NCBI GenBank assembly: GCA_016715075.1
Contig: JADKBK010000006.1
Span: 124,001 to 188,000 of the forward strand
From: Bacteroidales bacterium
Lineage (GTDB): Bacteria; Bacteroidota; Bacteroidia; Bacteroidales; VadinHA17
Direction of reading: 5' to 3'
DNA: 64,000 nt
The notes beneath the pieces are model-generated. The model was not told the origin of the DNA, ran no database searches, and saw nothing but the letters and a program-made list of their open reading frames with translations. A program made the translations under genes and the position numbers. Below, one piece after another: positions 27,427 to 36,732 of this stretch (positions within the stretch are counted from its first letter, which is position 1; every line of letters begins with the position of its first letter).

Positions 27427-28740
27427 TTGACCAGGTCTGCAAAAATAATTTTGTTTATCACCTTGCTTTTATTAGTAAGTATACATCCCGGAGCTCAGGA
27501 GAACAATGTGGTGATAGCTGATAAACTTGTACCGAGCAATGTAAGGATTACGAACAATACTCCGGGAGTTCAGGATTATCCGGATGCTGAAAAGGTGATT
27601 AATTCATTTATGCATAAATGGTCAATTGCCGGAGCATCAGTTGCAGTCTCCAGGAATGGGAGGCTTATTTTTGCGAGAGGCTTTGGATATGCCGATACCA
27701 TAGCCAGGACCCCGACTCAGCCATATAATCAGTTCAGAGTTGCAAGTATATCAAAACTTATTACGGCTATTGCAGTGATGAAACTTCAGGAGGAGGGAAA
27801 ACTTTCACTTGAGGCTAAAGTTTTTGGTCAGGATGGTATTCTGAATGATCCGTATTTCTCAGGACCTAAAGATAGCCGTGTAAATGATATTACTGTAGCT
27901 CAGCTTTTAAGTCATGAGGCCGGGTGGACGCAAAGATATGGAGATCAGATGTTTATGCCAATTGTTGTTGCAGAAGCCATGAAGGTCAAGCCACCGGTGG
28001 ATACAAAGACAATTGTCAGATTTGCTTTGGATAAAAGACTTCATTACACCCCTGGCATGGGACGGGCATATTCTAATCTGGGATACAGTGTCCTTGGTCT
28101 GGTTATTGAAAAAGTCAGCGGAATGTCATATGAAAAGTATTGTAAACATTCAGTTCTGGAACCGCTGGGCATATATGATATGACTATTGCAGGGAATCTT
28201 CCAACGGAAAAAGCTCCTTTCGAGGTGACATATTATGAGCCATCTGATGTAGTTCTCAAACCTTCTATTTATGGAACCGGTGAAATGGTTACTCCAAGGT
28301 ATGGCGGTAATGATATAAGAGCTCTTGGAGGTGCAGGAGCCTGGATAGCTACAGCTCCGGATCTGATGAGATTATTGCTTGCTGTCGATGGATTTCAGAC
28401 ACGCCCCGACATTTTAGGCAATCAGAGCATACAGTTCATGACCGACTTAAGCAATGGCTTTGCACCAGTAGGATGGAAAGGAACTGTGATGGACGGAAAC
28501 TGGTGGAGAACAGGTTCATTCCCCGGAAGTGCAGGTATGCTTAAAAGACAACCAGACGGAACAGCTTGGGTGGTGCTTCTTAATTCCAGCGCCTGGAATG
28601 GTCCTGAAATCTATTCCTATATAAGTAATATGATGAACAAGGTAGTTGCCCGGATCGATCCTTTACCGGAATATGATCTGTTCAATAATTCAATCCCACT
28701 GCCTTTAAATTCTGCGTTAACAGAATATACAACAAGGTAA
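27427..28740 (+). CDS. Serine hydrolase, class C beta-lactamase/PBP fold
   Basis: 437 residues. The start codon is TTG, with an in-frame TAA immediately upstream and no nearby ATG. The signal sequence is SAKIILFITLLLLVSIHPGAQ. The nucleophile motif S-x-x-K is at 107-110 (SISK) and the second motif Y-S-N is in GRAYSNLGYS. Family members are periplasmic peptidases or esterases, rarely true beta-lactamases. The SRAP gene begins 2 bp after its stop. Confidence 0.85.
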   Translation: MTRSAKIILFITLLLLVSIHPGAQENNVVIADKLVPSNVRITNNTPGVQDYPDAEKVINSFMHKWSIAGASVAVSRNGRLIFARGFGYADTIARTPTQPYNQFRVASISKLITAIAVMKLQEEGKLSLEAKVFGQDGILNDPYFSGPKDSRVNDITVAQLLSHEAGWTQRYGDQMFMPIVVAEAMKVKPPVDTKTIVRFALDKRLHYTPGMGRAYSNLGYSVLGLVIEKVSGMSYEKYCKHSVLEPLGIYDMTIAGNLPTEKAPFEVTYYEPSDVVLKPSIYGTGEMVTPRYGGNDIRALGGAGAWIATAPDLMRLLLAVDGFQTRPDILGNQSIQFMTDLSNGFAPVGWKGTVMDGNWWRTGSFPGSAGMLKRQPDGTAWVVLLNSSAWNGPEIYSYISNMMNKVVARIDPLPEYDLFNNSIPLPLNSALTEYTTR

Positions 28741-28742
28741 TA

Positions 28743-29468
28743 ATGTGTTTCACGGTTAATGTTAATCTTATTAAAGAGGAGCTTGAAAACCGTTATGGTG
28801 CGACCTTGATAGATCCTGATAAATACAGGCCTAGTTATTATTATCACGCATACGCACTTCCGTCAATACCGTCAGTTTGTTCCCCGGAACCCACAAAGAT
28901 AAGAGTTCTGAAATGGGGCCTCATACCATCATGGACAAGGAGCCCTGAGGATGCTGACATAATACGTTATAAAACATTCAATGCCAGGTCTGAGAGTATA
29001 GATACAAAACCCTCATTCTCCTCATCGGTAAAATCAAAACGTTGCATTATTCCGGTTAAGGGGTTCTTTGAATGGCAACATTCAGGAAAGACGAAAACCC
29101 CATTTTATATTTTCCATTCAAATAATGAGATTTTGTCATTAGCCGGGGTGTTCGACGATTGGGTCGACAGCAGTACAGGTGAGCTTTATCTACTTTCTCC
29201 ATTATTACAACTGATGCAAATGACCTTATGGCTGAAATTCATAACTCCGCTAAAAAGAATGCCTGTTATCCTCGATAAACAATCAGAGGAAATCTGGATA
29301 AAACAATCCTCAACCCTCTCTGATGCTCTCTCAGTTCTCAGGCCTTACCCCTCTGATCTTCTTCAGGCCCATACTGTAAGTCCGCTGATAAATGACCGGG
29401 GAGCTGACCGCAATACACCGGAGGTTATAAAGCCATATACCTATCCTTCTGGGAATACACTCTTTTAG
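28743..29468 (+). CDS. SRAP (YedK/HMCES) DNA-protein crosslink protein with two compensating frameshifts
   Basis: Catalytic Cys2 (MCF), FNARSES and GFFEWQ identify an SRAP protein that links covalently to abasic sites in single-stranded DNA. Between ~29191 and ~29256 the sequenced frame gives nonsense, while the next frame reads TFSIITTDANDLMAEIHNSAK, the expected SRAP strand with its active-site His. One base missing near 29191 and one extra A in the run 29252-29256 explain both junctions, after which RMPVILDK resumes in the original frame. The intact length would be 241 residues. The reading frame never closes, so an automatic annotation would miss the damage. Confidence 0.85.
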   Translation: MCFTVNVNLIKEELENRYGATLIDPDKYRPSYYYHAYALPSIPSVCSPEPTKIRVLKWGLIPSWTRSPEDADIIRYKTFNARSESIDTKPSFSSSVKSKRCIIPVKGFFEWQHSGKTKTPFYIFHSNNEILSLAGVFDDWVDSSTGELYLLSPLLQLMQMTLWLKFITPLKRMPVILDKQSEEIWIKQSSTLSDALSVLRPYPSDLLQAHTVSPLINDRGADRNTPEVIKPYTYPSGNTLF

Positions 29469-29521
29469 GTAGCCATCAGGATGTCATTCAATAGTCATTT
29501 ATGTCATTGCGCAGGTCATTA

Positions 29522-29587
29522 GTGGTCGTTAAGTGGTCATTAAGTGGTCATTAAGTGGTCATTAAGTGGTCATTAAGTGGTCATTGG
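29522..29587. repeat. 11-bp tandem repeat, six units
   Basis: Unit GTGGTCATTAA, copies at 29522, 29533, 29544, 29555, 29566 and 29577; the first and last are slightly degenerate. It lies in the spacer between two convergent genes. Confidence 0.85.
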
Positions 29588-29612
29588 TCAGGTCTAGCAG
29601 TACTTTACAATA

Positions 29613-29658
29613 AATGACGGCCGCAGGCCAAATGACCATCGAATGACGGCCGCAGGCC
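29613..29658. repeat. Two direct copies of a 17-bp GC-rich unit
   Basis: AATGACGGCCGCAGGCC occurs at 29613-29629 and again at 29642-29658, each containing the palindromic GGCCGCAGGCC. No gene is visible in the surrounding 283-bp spacer. Confidence 0.7.
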
Positions 29659-29751
29659 GAATGACTATGAATGACGCGGATTTTATACACTGTAGCCTTG
29701 GCGAAGGTGTAAGGCCGGATGACCATCGAATGATGTTGATTGCGAATATTG

Positions 29752-30507
29752 TTATTGAGCCACAAAGTGATAGGAGAGGGTTCCTGTCTGTATTTTGGGT
29801 GAATTTATGTCGGAATTAAACCTCGAAATTCCGGCTGTTGTTACTGCCGTCTCAATAAGGCAGGGATCGGAGGTGCTGCTTTCATTCTCCAGCACCTGTA
29901 CTTTTTCAACAATACCTTTCTGATTTACCTGAATCGACATCACAACCTTACCTTCACCCTGGCATTTATATATTGGAATAGGAAGGTAAGTGTGTGTCCT
30001 TCCTGCCAGATCATAATAAATCCGGGTTGGTCCCTTGTAATTGGCTGCCATCTCCTGTGACTTATCAGGACTATCAGGTTTATAGCGGGCAGTATCTTTC
30101 TCGCCAGTTGTTATGCTTTCATCATCTTTCATAGCGGTTGCCCTTTTCTGCTCGTCGATATAATTATCCTTTCCAAGCTTTCCGCTCTTTATAAGTTCCT
30201 CCTTGACTTTGTCAATATAGTCGTCAGGATTGATCCGGGGATCTCCCTTGTTTGCGAGGTTCCTGGCTATGTTGAGCATCTCTTTATCTCCCTGAAGGAT
30301 CTTTTCAACCGTAGTAGCTGGTACCTCTATCAGCTTTGCCTTATCTTCTTGCTTTATCTCATCCTCAGGTGTAAACTCTACCTGAAATACTTCCTTTATT
30401 TCATTACGCAGCGAACTTATCTGGAACGACATGAATATTATTCCGGCAATGAGATGGATTATCACAGTTCCGAGTATCCCCACAAGTTTCCCTTCATACT
30501 TTTTCAT
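29752..30507 (-). CDS. TonB-like periplasmic energy-transducer protein
   Basis: 251 residues: a short cytoplasmic N-terminus, one transmembrane helix (~8-30), a charged coiled spacer (35-165) and a C-terminal domain (~170-251) of TonB_C type with GEGKVVMSIQVNQKGIVEKVQVLENES. It lacks the long Pro-Glu/Pro-Lys stretch of classical TonB. It would couple proton-motive force to outer-membrane receptors such as the one encoded at 36733-39501, but no ExbBD genes are adjacent. Confidence 0.7.
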   Translation of the reverse strand: MKKYEGKLVGILGTVIIHLIAGIIFMSFQISSLRNEIKEVFQVEFTPEDEIKQEDKAKLIEVPATTVEKILQGDKEMLNIARNLANKGDPRINPDDYIDKVKEELIKSGKLGKDNYIDEQKRATAMKDDESITTGEKDTARYKPDSPDKSQEMAANYKGPTRIYYDLAGRTHTYLPIPIYKCQGEGKVVMSIQVNQKGIVEKVQVLENESSTSDPCLIETAVTTAGISRFNSDINSPKIQTGTLSYHFVAQ

Positions 30508-30627
30508 GAATGCGAAATTATAAATTATTACTTTTGTATACCTATCTGATCACTCTAATAATTTATTGTAACTCCAGTTTTTGCCTGTCAGATAATCAGG
30601 AAAGATTTATTAAAACATAGAAATGAA

Positions 30628-31206
30628 ATGAAAACAGAACTGATTCTCGAGATTATACAGGAAAGATGGAGTCCATACGCCTTCTCTCCGGCTCCGGTAG
30701 AAGAATTCAAGCTGAAGGCGATGTTTGAGGCTGCAGGCTATGCTCCATCGTGTAATAATGAACAGCCATGGATATTTGTATATACCACACAGAATGACGG
30801 AAAAACATTCAGTGATTACGTTGATTTCCTGAATGAGTCTAACCGGGTTTGGGCAAAAGAGGCCTATTCACTTGTGATAAGTATGGCAAGGACCCGATTC
30901 TCTAAAAACAACAAGATCAACAGATATGCTTTCCATGATACGGGCATGGCCGTAACAAATATGCTTATGCAGGCGCTTGCGCTGGATATTTATGTTCACC
31001 AGATGGGCGGTTTTTCTGCTGAAAAGGTTAAAGAGTATTTCAGACTTGATGAAACTATTGAGCCTGTTGCTGTTATGGCAATAGGTTATATGGGTGACGG
31101 AAATAACCTTTCTCCTGAACTGTTAAAAAGAGATGAACAAAGACGACCCAGAAAATCGGTAAATGAGTATTCCTTTAGAAATTCACTGTCAAATTCCGCT
31201 TTCTGA
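30628..31206 (+). CDS. Nitroreductase-family FMN oxidoreductase
   Basis: 192 residues, cytoplasmic. The N-terminal R-W-S-P-Y-A-F (13-19) and A-P-S-C-N-N-E-Q-P-W (~40-49) form the FMN-binding edge. MGGFSAEKVKEYF and PVAVMAIGYMGD complete the dimeric fold. It reduces nitro-compounds, quinones or flavin-linked substrates with NAD(P)H. It stands alone, convergent with the following gene. Confidence 0.9.
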   Translation: MKTELILEIIQERWSPYAFSPAPVEEFKLKAMFEAAGYAPSCNNEQPWIFVYTTQNDGKTFSDYVDFLNESNRVWAKEAYSLVISMARTRFSKNNKINRYAFHDTGMAVTNMLMQALALDIYVHQMGGFSAEKVKEYFRLDETIEPVAVMAIGYMGDGNNLSPELLKRDEQRRPRKSVNEYSFRNSLSNSAF

Positions 31207-31224
31207 TCGCGCCTATCTAAACTG

Positions 31225-31914
31225 CTATTTATTTTTTGTTTTTGCCTTTTTCCTGACCTTCGCCTCGGCAGGTTTATTAAACTTCTGATTTTTGAACAGC
31301 CCGTGTTTGATCCCGCTGACAAACTTTGCCCACGCGAAAGGATTAAGCAGGTTATTTACCGGATACTGCTGATGGGTTGCCATGGCATCAAAATTCTGAT
31401 TCATGGCATACCTGTAACCTGCCTCTGGTGAGACTCTTACACCAACCTGATTAGACATCGCCACATAGATTGAAGCCAGGTTATCATTCATGTTTTCAAT
31501 GATAGGATCAACCGGCTTTTCTTTTGTCATATCCTTGAGAAAATCATTATAGGTCTTCCATGGCAGGATCGTTACCTCACGGATTGTAATTGTATCAATA
31601 TCAAGTATAATGTCGACATTGCATTGCCTGCCTTCGAAAGCTTCCGGGATGATGGTATGGTATCTTTTAAATCCGAGGGCCCTGAAAAATATAGTATCAT
31701 CAGCCGTACTAGGTATGGAATAGATGCCGGTTCTTTCACTAACTGTGCCTCTTTTAAGCTTCTTGGAAATTACAGCAACGCCTGATACAGGTCTGTACGA
31801 CTCATCGACAATTAATCCGCTAACCTGAATGTATGCTTGTCTTTCAGTTGTCTGACCGTGAACGGCGAGAAAAGTGACAGTTGACAATAAAATAGTATAA
31901 ATAACTCTGTTCAA
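31225..31914 (-). CDS. Exported carboxypeptidase-regulatory-like domain protein
   Basis: 229 residues with a signal peptide (1-20, ending VHGQ). Residues ~28-110 form a carboxypeptidase-D regulatory-like beta sandwich (VSGLIVDESYRPVSGVAVISKK...GIYSIPS...ALGFKRYH), as in the N-terminus of Bacteroidota surface proteins. The remainder is helical and ends in a basic tail (AKVRKKAKTKNK). No TonB-dependent barrel is attached. Function unknown. Confidence 0.7.
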   Translation of the reverse strand: MNRVIYTILLSTVTFLAVHGQTTERQAYIQVSGLIVDESYRPVSGVAVISKKLKRGTVSERTGIYSIPSTADDTIFFRALGFKRYHTIIPEAFEGRQCNVDIILDIDTITIREVTILPWKTYNDFLKDMTKEKPVDPIIENMNDNLASIYVAMSNQVGVRVSPEAGYRYAMNQNFDAMATHQQYPVNNLLNPFAWAKFVSGIKHGLFKNQKFNKPAEAKVRKKAKTKNK

Positions 31915-32181
31915 TTAGAACCCTGTTTTCTGATGCTTTTGTAATTCGTCTGCAAAATAATCATTATTGAGTGTAATGCTAAAACATTTAACCATTTTTT
32001 AACGTACTGACGGATCTTATATTTTCAACCTCATAAACTGTTTTCAATAATTTAGATCTTTCATCATATATTAATAATGAAAATATTCCAATATTTGTTT
32101 ACTTGATTTTTACGATTATCACATAGCATACAATTACTATTATGATTCTCATTTTGTACCTCTTTATTATCTGATCCTTAT

Positions 32182-33786
32182 ATGAAAAAGCTACTGTTGC
32201 TTGGTGATGAGGCAATTGCCCAGGCTGCGCTGGATGCGGGATTAAGCGGAATGTATGCTTACCCCGGTACTCCTTCAACCGAGATTATGGAATATATTCA
32301 GGCTTCACCTGAAGCTGCTGACCGAAAAGTTCACAGGGAGTGGTCATCAAATGAAAAAACTGCCATGGAAGCAGCTCTTGGCATGTCATATGCCGGCAAA
32401 AGAGCAATGGTGGCTATGAAGCACGTGGGACTTAATGTTGCAGCCGATGGTTTTATTAATTCAGCGATGACTGGTGTTAATGGAGGGCTGATAGTAGTAT
32501 CGGCTGATGATCCTTCGATGCATTCATCACAGAATGAACAGGATTCGAGATTTTATGGCCGTTTTGCCCTTGTCCCATGCTTCGAACCTTCAAATCAGCA
32601 GGAGGCATATGAGATGATCTTCGATGCCTTTGAGCTTTCGGAAAAATTCAGGATACCTGTATTGTTCAGGATCACAACCCGGCTTGCCCATTCAAGAGCC
32701 AGTGTGTCAGGAAGAGAGCCTGTTCCTGAGAAAAAGCTGACTCTTCCTGAAGATCCGGGTCAGTTTGTTCTGCTTCCCGCCATTGCCAGGAAAAAATACA
32801 AGAACCTGTTATCAACATTTGAAACTGTAAAGTATGATTTCAGACTTGGTAAGTATAATAATTTCAGTGATGGAAGGAAAAGAGAGCTTGGTATAATAGC
32901 ATGCGGCATTGCCTATAACTATCTTATGGAAAATATCAGTGATGCAGCCGATGATTTTCCTGTTCTGAAAATTTCTGCATACCCTTTTACAAAAGAGCTG
33001 ATAGTTGATATTACTTCACGTTGCGATGAAATTCTTGTTCTCGAAGAAGGGGCGCCGGTTGTTGAAGAAGCACTCAGGGGAATCCTTGACAACGGGATAA
33101 AGATTTACGGAAGACTCGACGGTACTGTGCCTCGCGACGGAGAGCTTAATCCCTCCATTGTTGCCAGGGCTCTGGGATTACCTGTCAGTTTTGGTGATAA
33201 CGTGCCAGCTGTGGTAAAGATGAGACCTCCTTCTTTTTGTAAAGGATGCGGACATGCTGATATGTTTACAGCTCTGAATGAAGCGGTTAATCCATTTGGT
33301 CCCGGAAGAGTTTTTTCTGATATCGGCTGCTATACTCTGGCAGCACTTCCTCCATATTGCTCAATAATTTCCTGTGTCGACATGGGTGCATCAGTTACTA
33401 TGTCGGTCGGTGCTGCAGATGCCGGGTTATTTCCATCCATTGCAGTCATCGGGGATTCCACCTTTACTCATTCCGGGATGACAGGACTTCTTGATGCTGT
33501 AGTTAAGAATTCACCTGTAACAATAATTATCACCGATAATTCAACCACAGGTATGACCGGCGGACAACAATCACAGGCAACAGGGAGATTAAGACAGATA
33601 TGTGAGGGTCTGGGAGTCGCTTCTGAACATGTTATTGAGATCGTTCCTCTGCGGAAGAATCACGATGAGAACGTTCGTATTATGAGGGAAGAGTTTGAAT
33701 ATAAAGATGTATCAGTGATAATCGCCTCACGTGAGTGCATTCAGACTGCAACCAGGAGAAAGCGGACAGAAGCATCAGCTGAATAA
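32182..33786 (+). CDS. iorA: Indolepyruvate:ferredoxin oxidoreductase, alpha subunit
   Basis: 534 residues. The N-terminal pyrimidine-binding domain starts LGDEAIAQAALDAGL...YPGTPSTEI. The C-terminal TPP domain has FCKGCGHADMF (~352), GDSTFTHSGMTGLLDAV and NSTTGMTGGQQSQATG. It oxidatively decarboxylates aryl pyruvates from aromatic amino-acid breakdown to aryl-acetyl-CoA, reducing ferredoxin. The C-terminal 2[4Fe-4S] ferredoxin domain of archaeal IorA is missing; the protein ends shortly after IIASRECIQ, so electrons must leave by another route. It is followed 17 bp later by iorB. Confidence 0.93.
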   Translation: MKKLLLLGDEAIAQAALDAGLSGMYAYPGTPSTEIMEYIQASPEAADRKVHREWSSNEKTAMEAALGMSYAGKRAMVAMKHVGLNVAADGFINSAMTGVNGGLIVVSADDPSMHSSQNEQDSRFYGRFALVPCFEPSNQQEAYEMIFDAFELSEKFRIPVLFRITTRLAHSRASVSGREPVPEKKLTLPEDPGQFVLLPAIARKKYKNLLSTFETVKYDFRLGKYNNFSDGRKRELGIIACGIAYNYLMENISDAADDFPVLKISAYPFTKELIVDITSRCDEILVLEEGAPVVEEALRGILDNGIKIYGRLDGTVPRDGELNPSIVARALGLPVSFGDNVPAVVKMRPPSFCKGCGHADMFTALNEAVNPFGPGRVFSDIGCYTLAALPPYCSIISCVDMGASVTMSVGAADAGLFPSIAVIGDSTFTHSGMTGLLDAVVKNSPVTIIITDNSTTGMTGGQQSQATGRLRQICEGLGVASEHVIEIVPLRKNHDENVRIMREEFEYKDVSVIIASRECIQTATRRKRTEASAE

Positions 33787-33803
33787 TTAAAAAATGAAAA
33801 AAA

Positions 33804-34388
33804 ATGAAGAATGACATCATACTATCCGGCGTCGGAGGTCAGGGGATCTTATCGATCGCTGCAGCAATAGGTCTGGCAGCTGTTGCCAATGAACTCTTCC
33901 TTAAACAGTCTGAGGTGCACGGCATGAGTCAGAGAGGCGGTGATGTTCAGTCTCACCTGAGACTGTCCGATAAGCCTGTATCCTCTGACCTGATCCCTCA
34001 CGGGAAAGCAGATCTGATAATCTCTGTCGAACCTATGGAATCTTTAAGATATCTTCCCTGGCTTTCCGGAGAGGGATGGCTGGTGACAAATTCAAACCCC
34101 TTCATAAATATTCCGGATTATCCGCCTGTCGAAGATATAATCACTGAGATCAAAAAAGTGAAGAATCATATTATTATTGACGCAGACACTATAGCAAAAG
34201 AGGTCGGATCAGCCCGTTCAGGAAATATGGTCATACTGGGAGCTTCCTCATGGTTTATTGATATGTCTGAAGGTAGTATCCGTGAGGCAATAAAAAATCT
34301 CTTTGGAAAAAAAGGGGAGGAGATCGTTGAAGTCAACCTGAAAGCTTTTATGGCAGGACGAGCCTATACGGCTGGTATCAGATCCTGA
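33804..34388 (+). CDS. iorB: Indolepyruvate:ferredoxin oxidoreductase, beta subunit
   Basis: 194 residues. LSGVGGQGILSIA (7-19) and KQSEVHGMSQRGGDVQSHLRL (~42-62) are the gamma-domain signatures of this oxidoreductase class. It pairs with IorA. Its last 11 bp overlap the convergent porin-like gene. Confidence 0.93.
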   Translation: MKNDIILSGVGGQGILSIAAAIGLAAVANELFLKQSEVHGMSQRGGDVQSHLRLSDKPVSSDLIPHGKADLIISVEPMESLRYLPWLSGEGWLVTNSNPFINIPDYPPVEDIITEIKKVKNHIIIDADTIAKEVGSARSGNMVILGASSWFIDMSEGSIREAIKNLFGKKGEEIVEVNLKAFMAGRAYTAGIRS

Positions 34389-35379
34389 ACAGCGCATTCA
34401 GGAAAATAAAGCCTGATGTGGGAAGATTAATTGAATAAGGAATAGAATTCTGATAATCGATAGCTAGTTTAAAATTTTCATTAAAATTCTTCTGAAGCCC
34501 GAATATCACAAGGTTCCCATCTTTGGCAAAATTCCAGGGTTGGGTTTCACCGGGAATAGTTACAGAACCGGAATAATCATAACGGGCAAAGATCTCATAT
34601 TTCCGTGACAGTTTGACTGATCCTGTGGAGGAGATACCCCACACATCGTGTCCCTCAACTTTATCAATGCTGGTTTTATAGTGAAGGGATACTCCAAAAT
34701 TGATCCATTTGTTGTCAGTTCCTGCAAATGATGACAAAGTATATTGGAAAATTCCGTCGTTGTTGTTCAGATCGTTGTAAAACCTGAATGCGTAATGGTT
34801 GGTTGGCCTGTATGTCAATCCTGCAGCTGTTTTTACTCCGTTGTCAAGCTGGACTTCTGAATAACCCTCACCATTTGTTACTGCAATATCTGCGGAGAGT
34901 TTATCACTGATTTTGTAATCAAGTACCACACCAAGATCAGCAATATAGCCGTACTTGTTCCGTACTTCAAACTCATTTGAGATAAATCTTTTTCCCCAGA
35001 ACTGCTGAAGATAATCGAAGTGCCTGGTTGTGGTCAGCCCGAATGAGACCTTAACCCTGTCTTTATCGTAGGTAACAGAAGCCTCTCTGAAAAATGCATA
35101 TCTCCGAGGTGAAGCCTGCTTTGGAAGATCTTCCGGAGTACCTATGTTTAAGACTACTTTAAAGGAGAAATTGTTACCGGGAAGGTAGTTGTATCCGAAG
35201 TAGGCTCTGCTGATACCGAAACCGGTTGTTTTGGCAGTATCATTTAAATCGATATGAAAATCGGTGATAATCTGCATTATCGGTTTGCCTGATGTCGCCA
35301 GATCCTGAGAATGAGCGAATCCATGAAGAAAAAGTATAAACAGAAGGAAGGGCAGGATCCTTTTCATTGAAATTTGCAA
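34378..35379 (-). CDS. Outer-membrane beta-barrel (porin-like) protein
   Basis: 333 residues, with the signal peptide best read from Met5 (MKRILPFLLFILFLHGFAHSQ). The mature protein is a run of amphipathic strands (ISRAYFGYNYLPGNNFSFKVVLN, AGLTYRPTNHYAFRFYNDL) and ends in a barrel-closing LFRI. It resembles phosphate-selective-porin or DUF-type Bacteroidota porins. Substrate unknown. Confidence 0.7.
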   Translation of the reverse strand: MQISMKRILPFLLFILFLHGFAHSQDLATSGKPIMQIITDFHIDLNDTAKTTGFGISRAYFGYNYLPGNNFSFKVVLNIGTPEDLPKQASPRRYAFFREASVTYDKDRVKVSFGLTTTRHFDYLQQFWGKRFISNEFEVRNKYGYIADLGVVLDYKISDKLSADIAVTNGEGYSEVQLDNGVKTAAGLTYRPTNHYAFRFYNDLNNNDGIFQYTLSSFAGTDNKWINFGVSLHYKTSIDKVEGHDVWGISSTGSVKLSRKYEIFARYDYSGSVTIPGETQPWNFAKDGNLVIFGLQKNFNENFKLAIDYQNSIPYSINLPTSGFIFLNALFRI

Positions 35380-35498
35380 TCGATCAGGTTGATTCCGGTT
35401 TTAGTTAAGTTAAATCTCTCAGTTTGGTGTAGGCTTTCAGAGAATTTGGCTCAAAGATATCAACAAATGATATTTATGCAAATTTTGCAAAGGCGATA

Positions 35499-36664
35499 TT
35501 ATTTGAATTGTTGTGTACCCGGATGGAATGTCTGCCAGCTATGCCAGAACTCCTGGTAGGTTTTTATTCTATTCAGACGGGAAGTTGCCTGTGAAAGACT
35601 TTTACCAGTCAGATCAAATTCTGATCCTGAAGCAATAATTGTATCATTCCGGAATTTGAAAATTATTGAATCAGCTGCTCTTTCAAAAGCTGCAAAGCTC
35701 TGTTCGTCATTCGATAATACCAGTACAATTGGTTTTGTCCCGATAACATCATTTATAATATGCTGTTTTTTAAGGATATTCCAGTCATAGGCTTTGCTTT
35801 CTGATCCTGTCTGTACACCAATAACCCATGATTTTTTTCCCCAGGACAATGTGTCGGTCCTTGTGAGTCTACTGGTACTTAGTCCCTTTTCAAATTTGCC
35901 GAGTGAATCATATTCCATTTTTGATGCATCATCGGCCTGCATAACAAGGGCATCAGGATAAAGCTCAAAAAGCTTTTTCACAGTCAGCTGCATGGATTCT
36001 GCTTCATCCAGCACCTCGCCTTTCAACCGACCTGCGATTGATTCGCCTGTTGATTGTCTCCACCAGCTTCCGGTTGATTCATCTTCAAACATTGCATTAT
36101 AGTGATCCATGCCAACAAGCCTGAATTTTTCGTGATGTCCTTTTACCACCGGATGGAAGGCTCGTCCTGTCCGGCAAACATTGCAATAGGTGATAATCAG
36201 GGGTAATCCACCTATAGTGTCCTGAACCTGGTGATGATAGGACATGAATCTTATGGGGTAAGCTTTTACATTTCCATTGTTTTCAACGCATATTGCAAGG
36301 CTGCTGTCACCTACTGTATTTTCTGATTGAGATCTGAAAGTCAGTGTTTCCGGTTGTTTGAACATGCAATCGGCGTTCATCCTGAAATTGAACAGGTAGA
36401 TAATAACTAAAGCTGTAACCAGGGAAAGAGCCGGCAAGACTTTTCTCTTAGTATTGAAAGCATTTGTCATTCCTACCAGTATCATGATCCCGGAAGCTAT
36501 CCTGAAATACCACCGGTGCCCATATAGAAAATAGGCCAGATCTATGCTCTTAATCTCCTGGCTTCAGGCATTGGCATGATGAAGTATACATTAAGGATTT
36601 CAAAAAGTACAATAATGATTATTCCGTAATAGAATATTCCTTTAAGCAATTTATTCATAGCCAT
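35499..36664 (-). CDS. DUF3179 membrane-anchored protein, frameshifted near its N-terminus
   Basis: The main frame (35499-36485) carries the DUF3179 signatures ITYCNVCRTGRAF, STGSWWRQSTGESIAG and KAYPIR. The N-terminus is in another frame: MAMNKLLKGIFYYG...FEILNVYFIMPMPE from the ATG at 36662-36664. Adding one G at 36565 (CCTGAAGC to CCTGGAAGC on the coding strand) joins them through PGSQEIKSIDLAYFLYGHRWYFRIASG, restoring 388 residues with two N-terminal helices. Function of DUF3179 is unknown; the conserved CxxC-like cysteines suggest redox or metal binding. Confidence 0.75.
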
Positions 36665-36732
36665 TGCAATCTTTAGACAAGTTACATTTTAACAGATTAC
36701 CTCCACGGATGAGGAATTTAAACTGTTCTGTA

